Positions 8,568 to 17,452 are shown, numbered from the stretch's first letter. The stretch: 64,000 bases of DNA from Brachybacterium endophyticum (GCF_003130585.1 NZ_QFKX01000003.1:124001-188000), one strand, 5' to 3'. The notes: generated from the sequence alone by a model not told the origin. Translations and numbers: made by a program.

Positions 8568-9535
8568 GACCCTGACGGTAGTCCCTGACGAGAAGCGTCG
8601 GCCGTCTGCGTCACCGGTGCTGACGGCGCCTCCTGCCCCTCGATCTCCTCCAGGGCAGGCAGCTCGTGCACGGGCAGCGATGCGGGGCGAGGCGACCTCC
8701 CGAGACGCCCGCGCGTGGCCAGGATGATCGTGATCGCGGCGGTGAGTGCCGTGACCGCCAGGATCGGAGTGACTACCTGCGACGGGATCGTGGGGAACAT
8801 CGCGGACCAGATCACGGAGACGAAGTTGTTCACGCTCACGTGCATGAACATCGACAGCGGGAGGGACTCGTCCGTGCGGTTGAAGACCCACGACATGACG
8901 ACGTTGAAGCTGAGGCAGAACACCGTGAAGAACAGCAGGCTGGCCACGTTGCGACCGGAGCCCTCGGCCCAGTCGGTGAGGAACAGGGGGTAGTGCCACA
9001 GAGCCCACACCGGGCCCAGGATCGCGGCCGCGGCCAGGGGGCTGAAGCGCTTCTGCAGGCGGTTGAGGGCGAAGTCCCGCCAGCCGGGCTCCTCCGCGAG
9101 GCCCGTCGTCAGCAGCTGGAGCACCAGCAGCGGCGGGTAGAGCACGAGGAGCGCGAGCGAGGGCGCGACGACACTGCCGCCCATCGCGAGCGACACGGCG
9201 GTGCCGGCGACGATGAGCCCTGCGGGGACGGCGAGCAGGGAGACCGCGTACCACCGCCAGTTCACCCGGAATCGGAGCAGACGTCCGGCCCAGGCGCGCA
9301 GGCCGGCCCGGCCGTCGACCACGGCGGTGACGATGAGAGCGGAGCCGATCGGCCCGAGGTAGGCGCCGGGGAGGACCCCGAGCGGCTGGGTCGAACCCAG
9401 GATGACGGGGTACTCGACGTCCGTGACGCCGAGCCCGTTGGCGGACAGGATGTAATTGAGCCAGCCCAGCCAGCTGAGGCCGCAGGCCAGGACGAAGTAA
9501 CTGAGGATCGGGCGGGAGCGGATGAGGTCCAGCAT
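8564..9535 (-). CDS. CPBP-family intramembrane glutamic protease
   Basis: This 323-aa protein has about eight transmembrane helices and the CPBP/Rce1 motifs: EEPGWRDFAL (EExxxR), FTVFCLSFNVVMSWVF (the FxxxB-like segment) and HVSVNN (HxxxN). The C-terminal 50 residues are a Pro/Ala-rich tail. Bacterial CPBP proteins are intramembrane proteases; the best-known act on peptides or regulators. The ATG at 9535 has an upstream AAGGA. It is the first gene of an operon with a histidine kinase and a response regulator, joined by 4-bp overlaps, which suggests it belongs to the sensing pathway or is controlled by it. Confidence 0.85.
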   Translation of the reverse strand: MLDLIRSRPILSYFVLACGLSWLGWLNYILSANGLGVTDVEYPVILGSTQPLGVLPGAYLGPIGSALIVTAVVDGRAGLRAWAGRLLRFRVNWRWYAVSLLAVPAGLIVAGTAVSLAMGGSVVAPSLALLVLYPPLLVLQLLTTGLAEEPGWRDFALNRLQKRFSPLAAAAILGPVWALWHYPLFLTDWAEGSGRNVASLLFFTVFCLSFNVVMSWVFNRTDESLPLSMFMHVSVNNFVSVIWSAMFPTIPSQVVTPILAVTALTAAITIILATRGRLGRSPRPASLPVHELPALEEIEGQEAPSAPVTQTADASRQGLPSGS

Positions 9536-9623
9536 GAGAGGTCCTTCGATCGCGGAGGGAACTGACACCTCTACGGTGCTCGGCCCGGGGGCGATCCTCG
9601 AGACCCGTCCGGCCGGTTCCTGA

Positions 9624-9647
9624 CGCTTGCATCCTTTGGTGCAAGCG
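9624..9647. promoter_or_regulatory. Operator-like inverted repeat between CPBP operon and HIT gene
   Basis: Two perfect 8-bp arms (CGCTTGCA and TGCAAGCG) are separated by 8 bp of AT-richer sequence. They lie in the divergent region between the CPBP protease start (9535) and the HIT gene start (9705). The size and symmetry fit a dimeric regulator site; no neighbouring one-component regulator is present. Confidence 0.4.
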
Positions 9648-9704
9648 GAGCGCCGGCACGAAAACGATGTCGGCAGCGGTACCCGTCCGTGCCAGGCTTC
9701 CGTC

Positions 9705-10157
9705 ATGGGCCCCGACGACTGCATCTTCTGCTCGCTGCTGGCTGGTGTCGGCCGAGCGGAGTGGATGCTGCGCGAGAGCGGCGCCGACGCAGCCGCGCTC
9801 CTGCCTCTTCCCGACAGCTGCCTCGCCCCCGGCCACACGCTCGTCATCCCCACCGAGCACTGCGTGGGGGTCCAGGACGCTTCACCGTTGGCGCTGCACG
9901 CTGTGAACGACCTGGTGCAGCGTGTCGCCCAGGCGATGACCTCCGCGTTGGGTGCCGAGGGCGTGAACGTCCTCAACGCGAGCGGCACTGCTGCTGGGCA
10001 GTCCGTCCCGCACCTGCACGTCCACGTCGTGCCGCGCTGGGCAGGGGACGGGCTCGACGCCTGGCCGACGGGTCGTTCCTCGCATGGGGCACGGGAAGAC
10101 GTCAGGTCACGACTGAACCAGGCGCTGGCGGCGCGGCCCCGCCCCGACGGCATCTGA
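9705..10157 (+). CDS. HIT-family protein
   Basis: This 150-aa histidine-triad protein begins MGPDDCIFC and carries HLHVHVVP near residue 105, the HxHxHxx nucleotide-hydrolase signature. HTLVIPTEHCVGVQD is the usual core beta segment. HIT proteins hydrolyse phosphate bonds in nucleotides such as AMP-lysine or diadenosine polyphosphates, but the specific substrate is not readable. The ATG at 9705 is chosen because MGPDDCIFC matches the family N-terminus; the in-frame extension upstream runs through the palindromic operator-like site. It is a single-gene unit divergent from the CPBP operon, and a repeat copy lies 7 bp after its stop. Confidence 0.85.
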   Translation: MGPDDCIFCSLLAGVGRAEWMLRESGADAAALLPLPDSCLAPGHTLVIPTEHCVGVQDASPLALHAVNDLVQRVAQAMTSALGAEGVNVLNASGTAAGQSVPHLHVHVVPRWAGDGLDAWPTGRSSHGAREDVRSRLNQALAARPRPDGI

Positions 10158-10164
10158 CCCGCAC

Positions 10165-10208
10165 GATCTGACGGATACGCCCGAGATGACGTGCCCGCGG
10201 GAACGCTC
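10165..10208. repeat. 44-bp dispersed repeat, copy B (intergenic)
   Basis: It is identical to 6447-6490 at 37 of 44 positions, including the first 12 bases and the block ATGACGT-CCCGCGGGAACG. It begins 7 bp after the HIT gene stop codon. Flanks differ from those of copy A, so the match is a discrete element rather than part of a larger duplication. Confidence 0.7.
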
Positions 10209-10286
10209 TCGGCTCGGCCCGGGCTCCCCGTCGGCCCTCGGATCCAGCCCTCCGCGCGGCCCCACTTGGCCGTGATCCGACGCGCC

Positions 10287-10304
10287 GCCGACCGATAGGT
10301 CGGC
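10287..10304. terminator. Small perfect hairpin downstream of HIT gene
   Basis: Seven-base arms GCCGACC and GGTCGGC enclose a GATA loop. It is about 130 bp after the HIT stop and has no T-run, so a terminator role is only possible. Confidence 0.3.
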
Positions 10305-10562
10305 CTGCGCGCGGATCGTCATCACGGCGCCGTCGAGCCGACATCCGTGTTCACCGGTGCTCGGGCGGAACGGGCCCGCGCAGGTGGGATGGCGAGCGCG
10401 TCCTCGCAGGTCCGTTCACGATTTCTCGGGTTCGCCTGCCCTCCACCGGAAGGCCCGCGCACCGTCGGCAACTCGACGTCCCCCGGCCACGCCCTGGCCT
10501 ACATGGCTCCTTAGCGTCCGCGGCGATCCCCTTCCCCGCCCCGACCTCCTCCAGGAGCCCCT

Positions 10563-13500
10563 GTGACCACGACCCCCTGGCGCGCCGCCACCTTCACCCT
10601 CGCCGCGACCCTCTCCTTCGGACTGTGCCCCGCGATGGCGTCCTCGACGCCGCTTCCCACGGGCCCGCTCGGAACGGGACCCTCCGCTGCAGCTCCAGCC
10701 GCCCCGGCCCCCGCCGACGGCGAGGGGGCGAAGCAGGCCGCCCGCGCCCCGCTCCCCGAGGCGAGGACCGATGCTCCCTCCCCGGACGTCCTGGACGTCG
10801 ACCCTGCTCGTGGCACGACCGATGACGCCACCGGCCGCGCCACCACCACCTTCGGAGACGCCCCGCGCATCGACCGGGACCACGCGCTGGGCCGCGACGC
10901 CGCCTCCTTCGACGGCACGAACGCGCTCGGCTACGACTACGCCGACGGGTACGAGAAGACCTCGAAGGCCCTCACCCTGGAGTGCACCGTCCGCTTCGAC
11001 GCCCCGCTGCCGGACGGCGAGGACGAGGACACCGGCAACCTCTGCGGCGCCAAGGACGCGGGTGGCTACTCGCTGACCGCTTACGGAAAGACCCTGAAGA
11101 TGGTGGTCAACGTCGACGGGACGTACTACAGCGCCGGCGTCGACATCGAACAGGGCCTCTGGTACCACGCGGCCGGCGTCTGGGACGGGGACACCGTCTC
11201 CCTCTACCTCAACGGCACCAAGGTCGCCGAAGCTCCCGCGAAGGGCAAGGCCATCACCCCGCCGAAGGAGCCCGCACGGAAGTTCTTCGTCGGCGCCGAC
11301 ACCGACTCCAGCGGCAAGCCCCAGTTCAACGGGACCGGGAGCGTGGCCGGAGCCGCCGTCTTCTCTAGCGCGCTGAGCGAGGAGCAGATCACCTCCCGCT
11401 ACACCAAGGCCTTCGCCCACCGCACCTCCGATCAGGCCTCCTTCGCCCTCGAGAGCCCCGCTCCCGGGAAGCAGCTCACGCGCCCGACGAAGCTCAAGGG
11501 CACCATCGAGAACGAGGACCTCCTCGCGCGCGACCTCACCCTGAAGCTCGACGGCAAGCCCGTCGCCCTGGGCGACGAGATCGGCCCCGGCCTGAAGGCC
11601 GGCAGTCACACGCTCAGCTACTCCTCGCGCGATGCGCTCGGCGCGGACGTGAAGGGGGCGGTCGAGTTCACCAGTGCCTCGATCCCGACGGCCGACGGCA
11701 CCACCCAGTCCAGCGGGAACGGCTCCGCGACCCTCACCGCGCGCGCCACCAACCCCACCGGCGCCTCTCTGCGCACCACCTTCCTCGAGGGGGACGTCGC
11801 GACGGCGAGGTCGGCGCAGCTGGGCACCATTCCCGCCTCCGCGTTCGACGAGGAGGAGGGCGTGGCCGGGGACGTGGAGCTCGCGGACGCGAAGAGCGTG
11901 GACGATGCGCTGGCGCCCTCGGACGGGAAGACCCTGCAGTCGCAGAAGACCTCCGAGATCCCGGCGCTGGCCACGAAGATCCCCTTCACCGAGGACGGGC
12001 AGAGCCTGGTGTGGCGGGGCGAGGTCGACCCGTCGCGGGCCGTGCAGCTGCTGGCGCTGAACACCGAGACCGGTCGTTACGAGGTCCTCGACAGCGCGCG
12101 CGGCTCCTCGGACGGGCAGGTCGAGCTGAACGGCAGCGCGAGCAGGGCCAACGACGACCACGGGAGCATCCGCACCCTGGTGCTGGGCACGGACCCCTTC
12201 GCCGACGACCTCGCCAAGCCGGTCGACGACTCCTTCGAGGACCCCGACGACTACGACTTCTCTCTCATGCACATCAGTGACACCCAGTACCTCTCTCAGG
12301 GCGCGACCGGACGCCCCACCGAGGCCGAGCGCACGGAGTGGGGCGACGCCTACAAGGACTCCTACCGCTGGCTCGCCGAGAACGGCGAGAAGCGCAAGGT
12401 CGCCTTCGTCGCCCACACCGGTGACGTCGTGGAGTCCTGGAACAGCGGCGCGACCGACCGCTCCGTCCCCGAGAAGGAGATGGAGTTCGCCGACGGTGCC
12501 CAGAAGGTCCTCGAGGACACCGGCATCCCCAACGCGACGATCCCAGGGAACCACGACAACCTCGGCGGGGCCGACGACACCCTGTTCAACGAGACCTTCG
12601 GGCCCGAGCGGTACGAGGCCCAGGAGGCGAAGGACTCCTGGAAGGCCGAGGGCGCCGAGTACCACCCGTGGAAGGAGGGCGACAACTCCAACAGCTACAA
12701 CCTCTTCAGCGCTGGCGGCGAGGACTTCGTGACCGTGAACCTCGGCTACTCGGTCACCGAGGAGGAGGCCGACTGGGCCGCCGGAGTCCTCGCGAAGTAC
12801 CCCACCCGCAACGGGATCGTCCTCACCCACGCCTACCTCAAGCCCTCGAGCTCACCCGACGGCCGCGGCGGCCCCTTCTCGGCCGACGGCCAGATCATCG
12901 ACGACCGGGTGCTCTCCAAGAGCCCGAACGCCGATCTGGTGCTCTCGGGCCACGAGCACGGCGTGAACATCAGCGTGCGCAAGGACGTGGGCCAGAAGGG
13001 CAACGACGTCACCGAGCTGCTGGCCGACTACCAGTTCTACGAGGTCGGCTCCGATGAGCTGGGGCTCACCGAGGAGGGCGGCTACGGCAAGGACACCGGC
13101 CTGCGCTTCGGCTCGAGCTTCTTCCGCCTCCTCCAGTTCGACCTGGACAAGAGCGAGGTCAGCGTCGACACCTACTCCCCGTACCTCGACAACTTCGGGG
13201 CCGACGAGTACGACCCCGAGAAGCGCTACGACGGCCGCGAGGGCGACTTCCGCGTGCCCGTCCAGTTCGACGGCCGCACCACCGCGTTCACGACCGACGC
13301 GATGCTGGGACTGACCCCCACGAAGGACGTGATCGGCGAGGTCACCCACGAGTCGAGGGAGCAGGCGAGCGCCACCTGGAAGGGTCTGAAGGGCGGGAGG
13401 GCCTACGGGTGGTTCGCCGTCACCCGTGACGTCTCCCGCGCCGCGGACCCCGAGGCCGATCGCCGCGCCGCGCTGAAGCACGGGGGCGGTTCGGGGGCGG

Positions 13501-13703
13501 GGTCCTCCGGGTCAGGGGCGGCCTCGGGCAGCCTCTCCGAGGGCATCGTCCAGGACGGCATCTTCACCGCCACCGGCGGGAAGCAGCACGGCGGCGGCAA
13601 CGGCGGCGGTAACGGGGCCGGCCACGGTGGCGGGCACGGCCACGGTGGCGGGCACGGGCACGGCGGCGGCAACGGCGGCGGGCACGGGCACGGAGGACGC
13701 TGA
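10563..13703 (+). CDS. Secreted LamG-domain metallophosphoesterase with His/Gly-rich tail
   Basis: This 1046-aa protein starts with a signal peptide (about residues 1-28, ending near AMASS). A concanavalin/LamG-like domain spans roughly 105-275 and contains YHAAGVWDGDTVSLYLNG. The calcineurin-like phosphoesterase domain shows SDTQY (Asp near 572), HTGDVVE, GNHDN and LSGHEHG, the metal-binding set of the family. A C-terminal Fn3-like stretch is followed by a tail from about residue 1004 made almost only of Gly, His and Asn (GGGHGHGGGHGHGG). No LPXTG or anchor helix is seen, so the protein should be released. GTG at 10563 is supported by AGGAG 5 nt upstream. The role is probably phosphate or nucleotide scavenging; the substrate is unknown. 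Confidence 0.85.
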   Translation: MTTTPWRAATFTLAATLSFGLCPAMASSTPLPTGPLGTGPSAAAPAAPAPADGEGAKQAARAPLPEARTDAPSPDVLDVDPARGTTDDATGRATTTFGDAPRIDRDHALGRDAASFDGTNALGYDYADGYEKTSKALTLECTVRFDAPLPDGEDEDTGNLCGAKDAGGYSLTAYGKTLKMVVNVDGTYYSAGVDIEQGLWYHAAGVWDGDTVSLYLNGTKVAEAPAKGKAITPPKEPARKFFVGADTDSSGKPQFNGTGSVAGAAVFSSALSEEQITSRYTKAFAHRTSDQASFALESPAPGKQLTRPTKLKGTIENEDLLARDLTLKLDGKPVALGDEIGPGLKAGSHTLSYSSRDALGADVKGAVEFTSASIPTADGTTQSSGNGSATLTARATNPTGASLRTTFLEGDVATARSAQLGTIPASAFDEEEGVAGDVELADAKSVDDALAPSDGKTLQSQKTSEIPALATKIPFTEDGQSLVWRGEVDPSRAVQLLALNTETGRYEVLDSARGSSDGQVELNGSASRANDDHGSIRTLVLGTDPFADDLAKPVDDSFEDPDDYDFSLMHISDTQYLSQGATGRPTEAERTEWGDAYKDSYRWLAENGEKRKVAFVAHTGDVVESWNSGATDRSVPEKEMEFADGAQKVLEDTGIPNATIPGNHDNLGGADDTLFNETFGPERYEAQEAKDSWKAEGAEYHPWKEGDNSNSYNLFSAGGEDFVTVNLGYSVTEEEADWAAGVLAKYPTRNGIVLTHAYLKPSSSPDGRGGPFSADGQIIDDRVLSKSPNADLVLSGHEHGVNISVRKDVGQKGNDVTELLADYQFYEVGSDELGLTEEGGYGKDTGLRFGSSFFRLLQFDLDKSEVSVDTYSPYLDNFGADEYDPEKRYDGREGDFRVPVQFDGRTTAFTTDAMLGLTPTKDVIGEVTHESREQASATWKGLKGGRAYGWFAVTRDVSRAADPEADRRAALKHGGGSGAGSSGSGAASGSLSEGIVQDGIFTATGGKQHGGGNGGGNGAGHGGGHGHGGGHGHGGGNGGGHGHGGR

Positions 13704-13720
13704 TCTCACGGACACCGTGC

Positions 13721-13787
13721 GTTCGATGGCTCTGGGTGAGGTCTCAACGCTCAGGGGAGCTCGAGACCTCACCCGGAGCCTTCGAAC
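13721..13787. repeat. Long inverted-repeat element, copy 1 (terminator-like)
   Basis: The arms 13721-13745 and 13763-13787 are complementary at 23 of 25 positions around a 17-bp loop. The core words GATGGCTC and GGTGAGGTCTC recur in the elements at 38.6-38.9 kb. It starts 18 bp after the phosphoesterase stop and lies between convergent genes, so a bidirectional terminator or REP-like role fits. Confidence 0.75.
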
Positions 13788-13859
13788 GCGCAGCGTCCGG
13801 TACGAAAGGAGTCCGAGGCGGGGCCGGCGATCGGCTCGTACCTGCCACGGTCCACACTG

Positions 13860-14438
13860 TCACGCGGCGGCGGGCTCCCGGAGCGCCTCGGCCGAGGTCG
13901 TCAGGGAGACCTGCGGGCCGAACAGGCCCATGACCTCGAGGGCCTTTGCGCCGTTCTCGCCGGTCGAGGGGGCGCAGGCGTCGGTCACGACGTCCACGTG
14001 GGCCCCGGCGTCGGCCGCGGCGAGGGCTGTGGTGAGCACGCAGCAGTCGGTCGAGACACCCGTGAGCAGCAGGTGGGGGTGCTTGCCGACGATCTCCTCG
14101 AGCTGAGCACCCCACTTCCCGAGCGTGGGCTCGTCGATGCTCGGGCGGGAGGAGAGGCGCTGGGCGGGGCCGACGAGGTCGTAGAGCGGGTCCTCGGCGG
14201 GGACGTCGGCGAAGGGCCAGGCCTCGAAGTAGCCGCCCCAGGATCCCGCGCGGTCGGCGGTGGGCAGCCATCGGGTGACCAGGGTGCGCTCGGGGCCGAC
14301 GTGCGCCCCGAGCAGCGCGATCCGTTCCATCACCTGATCGAAGTAGGGAGAGGCCCACTTCGAGGAGGGGTCGGCGAAGATCCGCTGCGGGTCGACGACC
14401 ACGAGCCAGGGCGCGGCGGACGGTTCGGTGGTGCTCAT
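13860..14438 (-). CDS. Isochorismatase-family cysteine hydrolase
   Basis: This 192-aa protein has the catalytic triad pattern of the isochorismatase/nicotinamidase fold: Asp16 in WLVVVDPQ, Lys108 in LGKWGAQ and Cys133 in GVSTDCCVLTTA. Members hydrolyse amides or vinyl ethers such as nicotinamide, N-carbamoylsarcosine or ureidoacrylate. It lies 85 bp downstream of an NCS1 nucleobase/allantoin-type permease on the same strand. The pair probably imports and hydrolyses one nitrogenous compound. The exact substrate cannot be told from the motifs. It converges on the phosphoesterase gene. Confidence 0.8.
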   Translation of the reverse strand: MSTTEPSAAPWLVVVDPQRIFADPSSKWASPYFDQVMERIALLGAHVGPERTLVTRWLPTADRAGSWGGYFEAWPFADVPAEDPLYDLVGPAQRLSSRPSIDEPTLGKWGAQLEEIVGKHPHLLLTGVSTDCCVLTTALAAADAGAHVDVVTDACAPSTGENGAKALEVMGLFGPQVSLTTSAEALREPAAA

Positions 14439-14523
14439 GAGACTCCTTCGTCTGCTGGCGTGCCGGTCAGTCGGCCGGGTGGCCAGGCTAGGCGAGGGAG
14501 GCTGCGCCGCACCACACGTCCGG

Positions 14524-16062
14524 TCAGCGGACGCGCCGTTCGAGCCCGATCTCCTGCCGACGGATCCGGGCGCGGCGGAACACCAGGGTGATCACGAACG
14601 ACAGCACCAGGGCGAGCAGCACCCCGAGGTTCGAGTACGCCCAGGGTCCGTCCCAGTAGGCGCCGTCGGGCGCGTCGACGTAGGTGCCCAGGGTCAGGGG
14701 CTCGAGCAGGTACCCCTGCCAGTCGTTGAAGGAGGCATCGGAGTACTGGTTCACGACGAGGCCCCAGCCGATCACGGAGGTGACGAGCAGGGTCGCGATC
14801 GAGGTGCCGTCGAATGCGCCGTACCGTCCGCGGGGGTCGAACAGGGCCTCGGCGTCGTAGTCGGTGCGGCGGGTGAGGACGTCGGCGATCAGGATCCCCG
14901 CCCAGGAGGCGATCGGGACCCCGAGCGTGACCAGGAAGCTCTGGAAGGGGCCGATGAAGTCATCGGCGAAGAAGACCACCCAGATCGTGCCCGCGGTGAG
15001 GATCGCCCCGTCGACGAAGGCCGCGGCCGGCCGGGGGATGCGGATGCCCAGGCTCAGCAGCGTCAGCCCCGAGGAGTAGATGCCGTTGACCGCGCCGGAG
15101 ACCAGGGTCAGCACCGCCACGAGCCAGAAGGGGATCAGCGCCCACAGGGGCAGCAGCGTCACCAGCGTGCCGACGGGGTCGTCGCCGATCTTCGCCATCA
15201 CGTCCTCGTCGGACCCGGCCAGCAGCAGTCCGAAGATCACCAGCACCACGGGCGCCGCGGATCCGCCGATCGTGTTCCAGGCGATGATCGCGCCGTCGGA
15301 CGTGGAGCGGCGCTGGTAGCGCGACCAGTCGGCGGCGATGTTGATCCAGCCCAGGCCGAAGCCGGTCATCACCATCACCAGCGCGCCGACCATCGCCTGC
15401 GGCGAGCCCGAGGGCATCGAGGCCACGGCCGACCAGTGGATGTGCGGGATCGTGAGGATCATGAACAGGACCGTCATGGCGCCGGTCGCCCAGGTCAGCA
15501 CCGACTGGATGCGCATGATCGTGTGGTAGCCCAGCACCGAGGCGGTGACGATGATCGCCGCGATCACCAGGGTCGCGATCACCAGCACCGTCGTCCCCGA
15601 GGCGAGACCGAGGGCCTGGAACACGGTGGCGGTGGCGAGCACGGCCGAGATCGCGAGCGAGGTCTCCCAGCCGATCGAGGTCAACCAGGAGATGATCCCC
15701 GGCAGCTTCTGCCCGTGCACACCGAAGGCCGCGCGCGAGAGCACCATCGTGGGGGCGCTGCCGCGCTTGCCGGCGATCGCGATCAGCCCGCACAGGGCGA
15801 AGCTCACCACGATCCCCACCACGGCGACGACCACGGCCTGCCAGAACGAGATCCCGAAGCCCAGCACGTAGGCGCCGTAGCTCATGCCGAACACCGACAC
15901 GTTGGCGGCGAACCACGGCCAGAACAGCTGATGGGGCTTCGCGGTGCGCTCGGCCTCGGCGATGATCTCGATGCCGGTGGTCTCCACGAGCGCGCGGGGT
16001 CCGGCCGACGGGCGCGACGTGGTCGAGGAGCCCTCGACGGGCGGGGGAGCAGTGGACGACAT
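14524..16062 (-). CDS. NCS1-family purine/cytosine permease
   Basis: This 512-aa protein has about 12 transmembrane helices. The N-terminal segment AKPHQLFWPWFAANVSVFGM is characteristic of cytosine/purine permeases (PF02133), and GFGLGWINIAADWSRY marks the substrate-facing helix. The protein probably imports a nucleobase, allantoin or related compound by cation symport. Its 40-residue N-terminal extension is Ser/Pro-rich. The gene is transcribed ahead of the isochorismatase-family hydrolase gene, and a shared catabolic job is likely. The 283-bp region upstream is shared with the divergent FUSC gene. Confidence 0.88.
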   Translation of the reverse strand: MSSTAPPPVEGSSTTSRPSAGPRALVETTGIEIIAEAERTAKPHQLFWPWFAANVSVFGMSYGAYVLGFGISFWQAVVVAVVGIVVSFALCGLIAIAGKRGSAPTMVLSRAAFGVHGQKLPGIISWLTSIGWETSLAISAVLATATVFQALGLASGTTVLVIATLVIAAIIVTASVLGYHTIMRIQSVLTWATGAMTVLFMILTIPHIHWSAVASMPSGSPQAMVGALVMVMTGFGLGWINIAADWSRYQRRSTSDGAIIAWNTIGGSAAPVVLVIFGLLLAGSDEDVMAKIGDDPVGTLVTLLPLWALIPFWLVAVLTLVSGAVNGIYSSGLTLLSLGIRIPRPAAAFVDGAILTAGTIWVVFFADDFIGPFQSFLVTLGVPIASWAGILIADVLTRRTDYDAEALFDPRGRYGAFDGTSIATLLVTSVIGWGLVVNQYSDASFNDWQGYLLEPLTLGTYVDAPDGAYWDGPWAYSNLGVLLALVLSFVITLVFRRARIRRQEIGLERRVR

Positions 16063-16345
16063 CGTCGCCTCCGGGATGTGTGGTCACGCGGGCGCACCGC
16101 GCTGCAGGGACGGGGATCACGGGGCCGACGGCGACGCCGCCGGGCACTCCGCACACCGGCGCTCGGGCCGGGCGCCTCATCATCCCACCCCGGAGCGCCG
16201 ATGGCTGGATCCGCAGCGACCGGCGGCCTCGTCCGGGCGCTCGCCCTTCGGCGGTCGCCCGTTATCGAGCGGTCGAGCACCATGAGAGATTGGGAGCACC
16301 TGGCCGCCCCCGCATGGCCTGGCCTGCATCGTCGACCTATCGTCG

Positions 16346-17452
16346 ATGGACGTGCGTTCGTCTGCTCCCGACCCCGACCCCGATCCCGATCCCCGTTCCC
16401 TCGGTCCCCACCTGGCATCGATCGGCCGCAGCATGGTGACCATCGGTCCCCGCCGCGCCGATCTCGCACCGGCCGTGCGCATCGCTGCCTCGCTCGCCGC
16501 GCCCCTCGTGATCCTCCTGCTGACCGGTCACGTGCAGTGGTCGCTGTTCGCCTCCTTCGGTGCCTTCACCTCGATCTACGCCCGCTACGTGCCGACGGCC
16601 ACCCGGTTGCGCCACCACGCGACCGTGGGCCTGCTGCTGACGATCTGCGTGGGCGTCGGGGCGCTCATCGCGCAGCTCGCCGCCGCGGGGGTCCTCGGCG
16701 GCGCCGTCCACCTCGGGCTGACCACCGTGATCGGCGCTCTGGCCGCTGCCATCGGCTCCGTGATCGTGATGAGCCGGGGGATGCGGCCGACGGGTGCCGT
16801 GTTCCCCGTGTTCGCGACCACCGCGGTCGCCTCGGCGCCCTCGGTCGCGCCGTTCTGGCTGGCCCTGCTGATCGCCGGCGCCTCCGCGCTGTGGTGCGTG
16901 GTGCTGGGGTTCCTGGCCCGATGGACCGGTGAGGCGAATCCGGATGCAGCCCTCCCGGAGACGGTCGGGATCACGGGGGCGATGCGCCGCCAGGAATTCT
17001 CCCGCTACGGTTTCGCGGCTCTGGTCAGCGGCATCATCGCCGCCGCCACGGGCATCCCCTCCCCGTACTGGGCGCAGGTCGCGGCGGTCGTCCCGCTCTC
17101 GGCCCCCGGCCGACGCCTGCAGGTCGAGCGCGGCCTGCACCGCATCGTCGGCACCGCCCTGGGCGTGGGCGTGACCGCCTTCCTGCTGTCCTTCCCCAGT
17201 CAGCCATGGCAGCTGCTGGTGTGGGTGATCCTCTTCCAGTTCCTCGCGGAGATGTTCGTGCTGCGGAACTATTCGCTCGCGTTGGTGTTCATCACGCCGC
17301 TGGCTCTGCTCATGGTGCAGCTCGCGAACCCACGCCCCGTGGGAGCCCTGCTCGCGGCCCGGGTCTCGGAGACCGCGATCGGTGCCGTGGTGGGCATCGG
17401 CTCGGTGCTGCTCGCGGTCGCCCTCGAACGTCGGCGACGCTCGCGGGACTGA
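16346..17452 (+). CDS. FUSC-family membrane protein
   Basis: This 368-aa protein has two sets of about five to six hydrophobic helices separated by a charged loop (around residues 195-225), the duplicated FUSC/aromatic acid exporter layout. SPYWAQVAAVVPLSAPGRRL and GLHRIVGTALGVGVTAF match the conserved second repeat. FUSC proteins are thought to export small acids or drugs. The N-terminus holds a DP repeat and is poorly supported; a later ATG at 16436 is an alternative start, since a possible -10 (TATCGT, 16337-16342) lies almost on the first ATG. The 3' end abuts a truncated regulator gene. Confidence 0.75.
   Translation: MDVRSSAPDPDPDPDPRSLGPHLASIGRSMVTIGPRRADLAPAVRIAASLAAPLVILLLTGHVQWSLFASFGAFTSIYARYVPTATRLRHHATVGLLLTICVGVGALIAQLAAAGVLGGAVHLGLTTVIGALAAAIGSVIVMSRGMRPTGAVFPVFATTAVASAPSVAPFWLALLIAGASALWCVVLGFLARWTGEANPDAALPETVGITGAMRRQEFSRYGFAALVSGIIAAATGIPSPYWAQVAAVVPLSAPGRRLQVERGLHRIVGTALGVGVTAFLLSFPSQPWQLLVWVILFQFLAEMFVLRNYSLALVFITPLALLMVQLANPRPVGALLAARVSETAIGAVVGIGSVLLAVALERRRRSRD

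Larger units (their letters stand above)
10158..10562. other. 405-bp intergenic region with repeat copy B and a hairpin
   Basis: No convincing gene is seen here. The region holds the second copy of the 44-bp repeat (10165-10208), a small perfect hairpin (10287-10304) and, just before the next gene, the ribosome binding site AGGAG at 10553-10557. A TAGCGT at 10512-10517 could be a -10 element, but no clear -35 accompanies it. Confidence 0.6.

Noticed and set aside
14428..16932. A long plus-strand frame antisense to the NCS1 permease gene, rich in Arg, Asp and His
   Set aside because: Its composition is the usual shadow of GC-rich coding DNA, it lacks any domain motif, and the opposite strand holds a clear permease.
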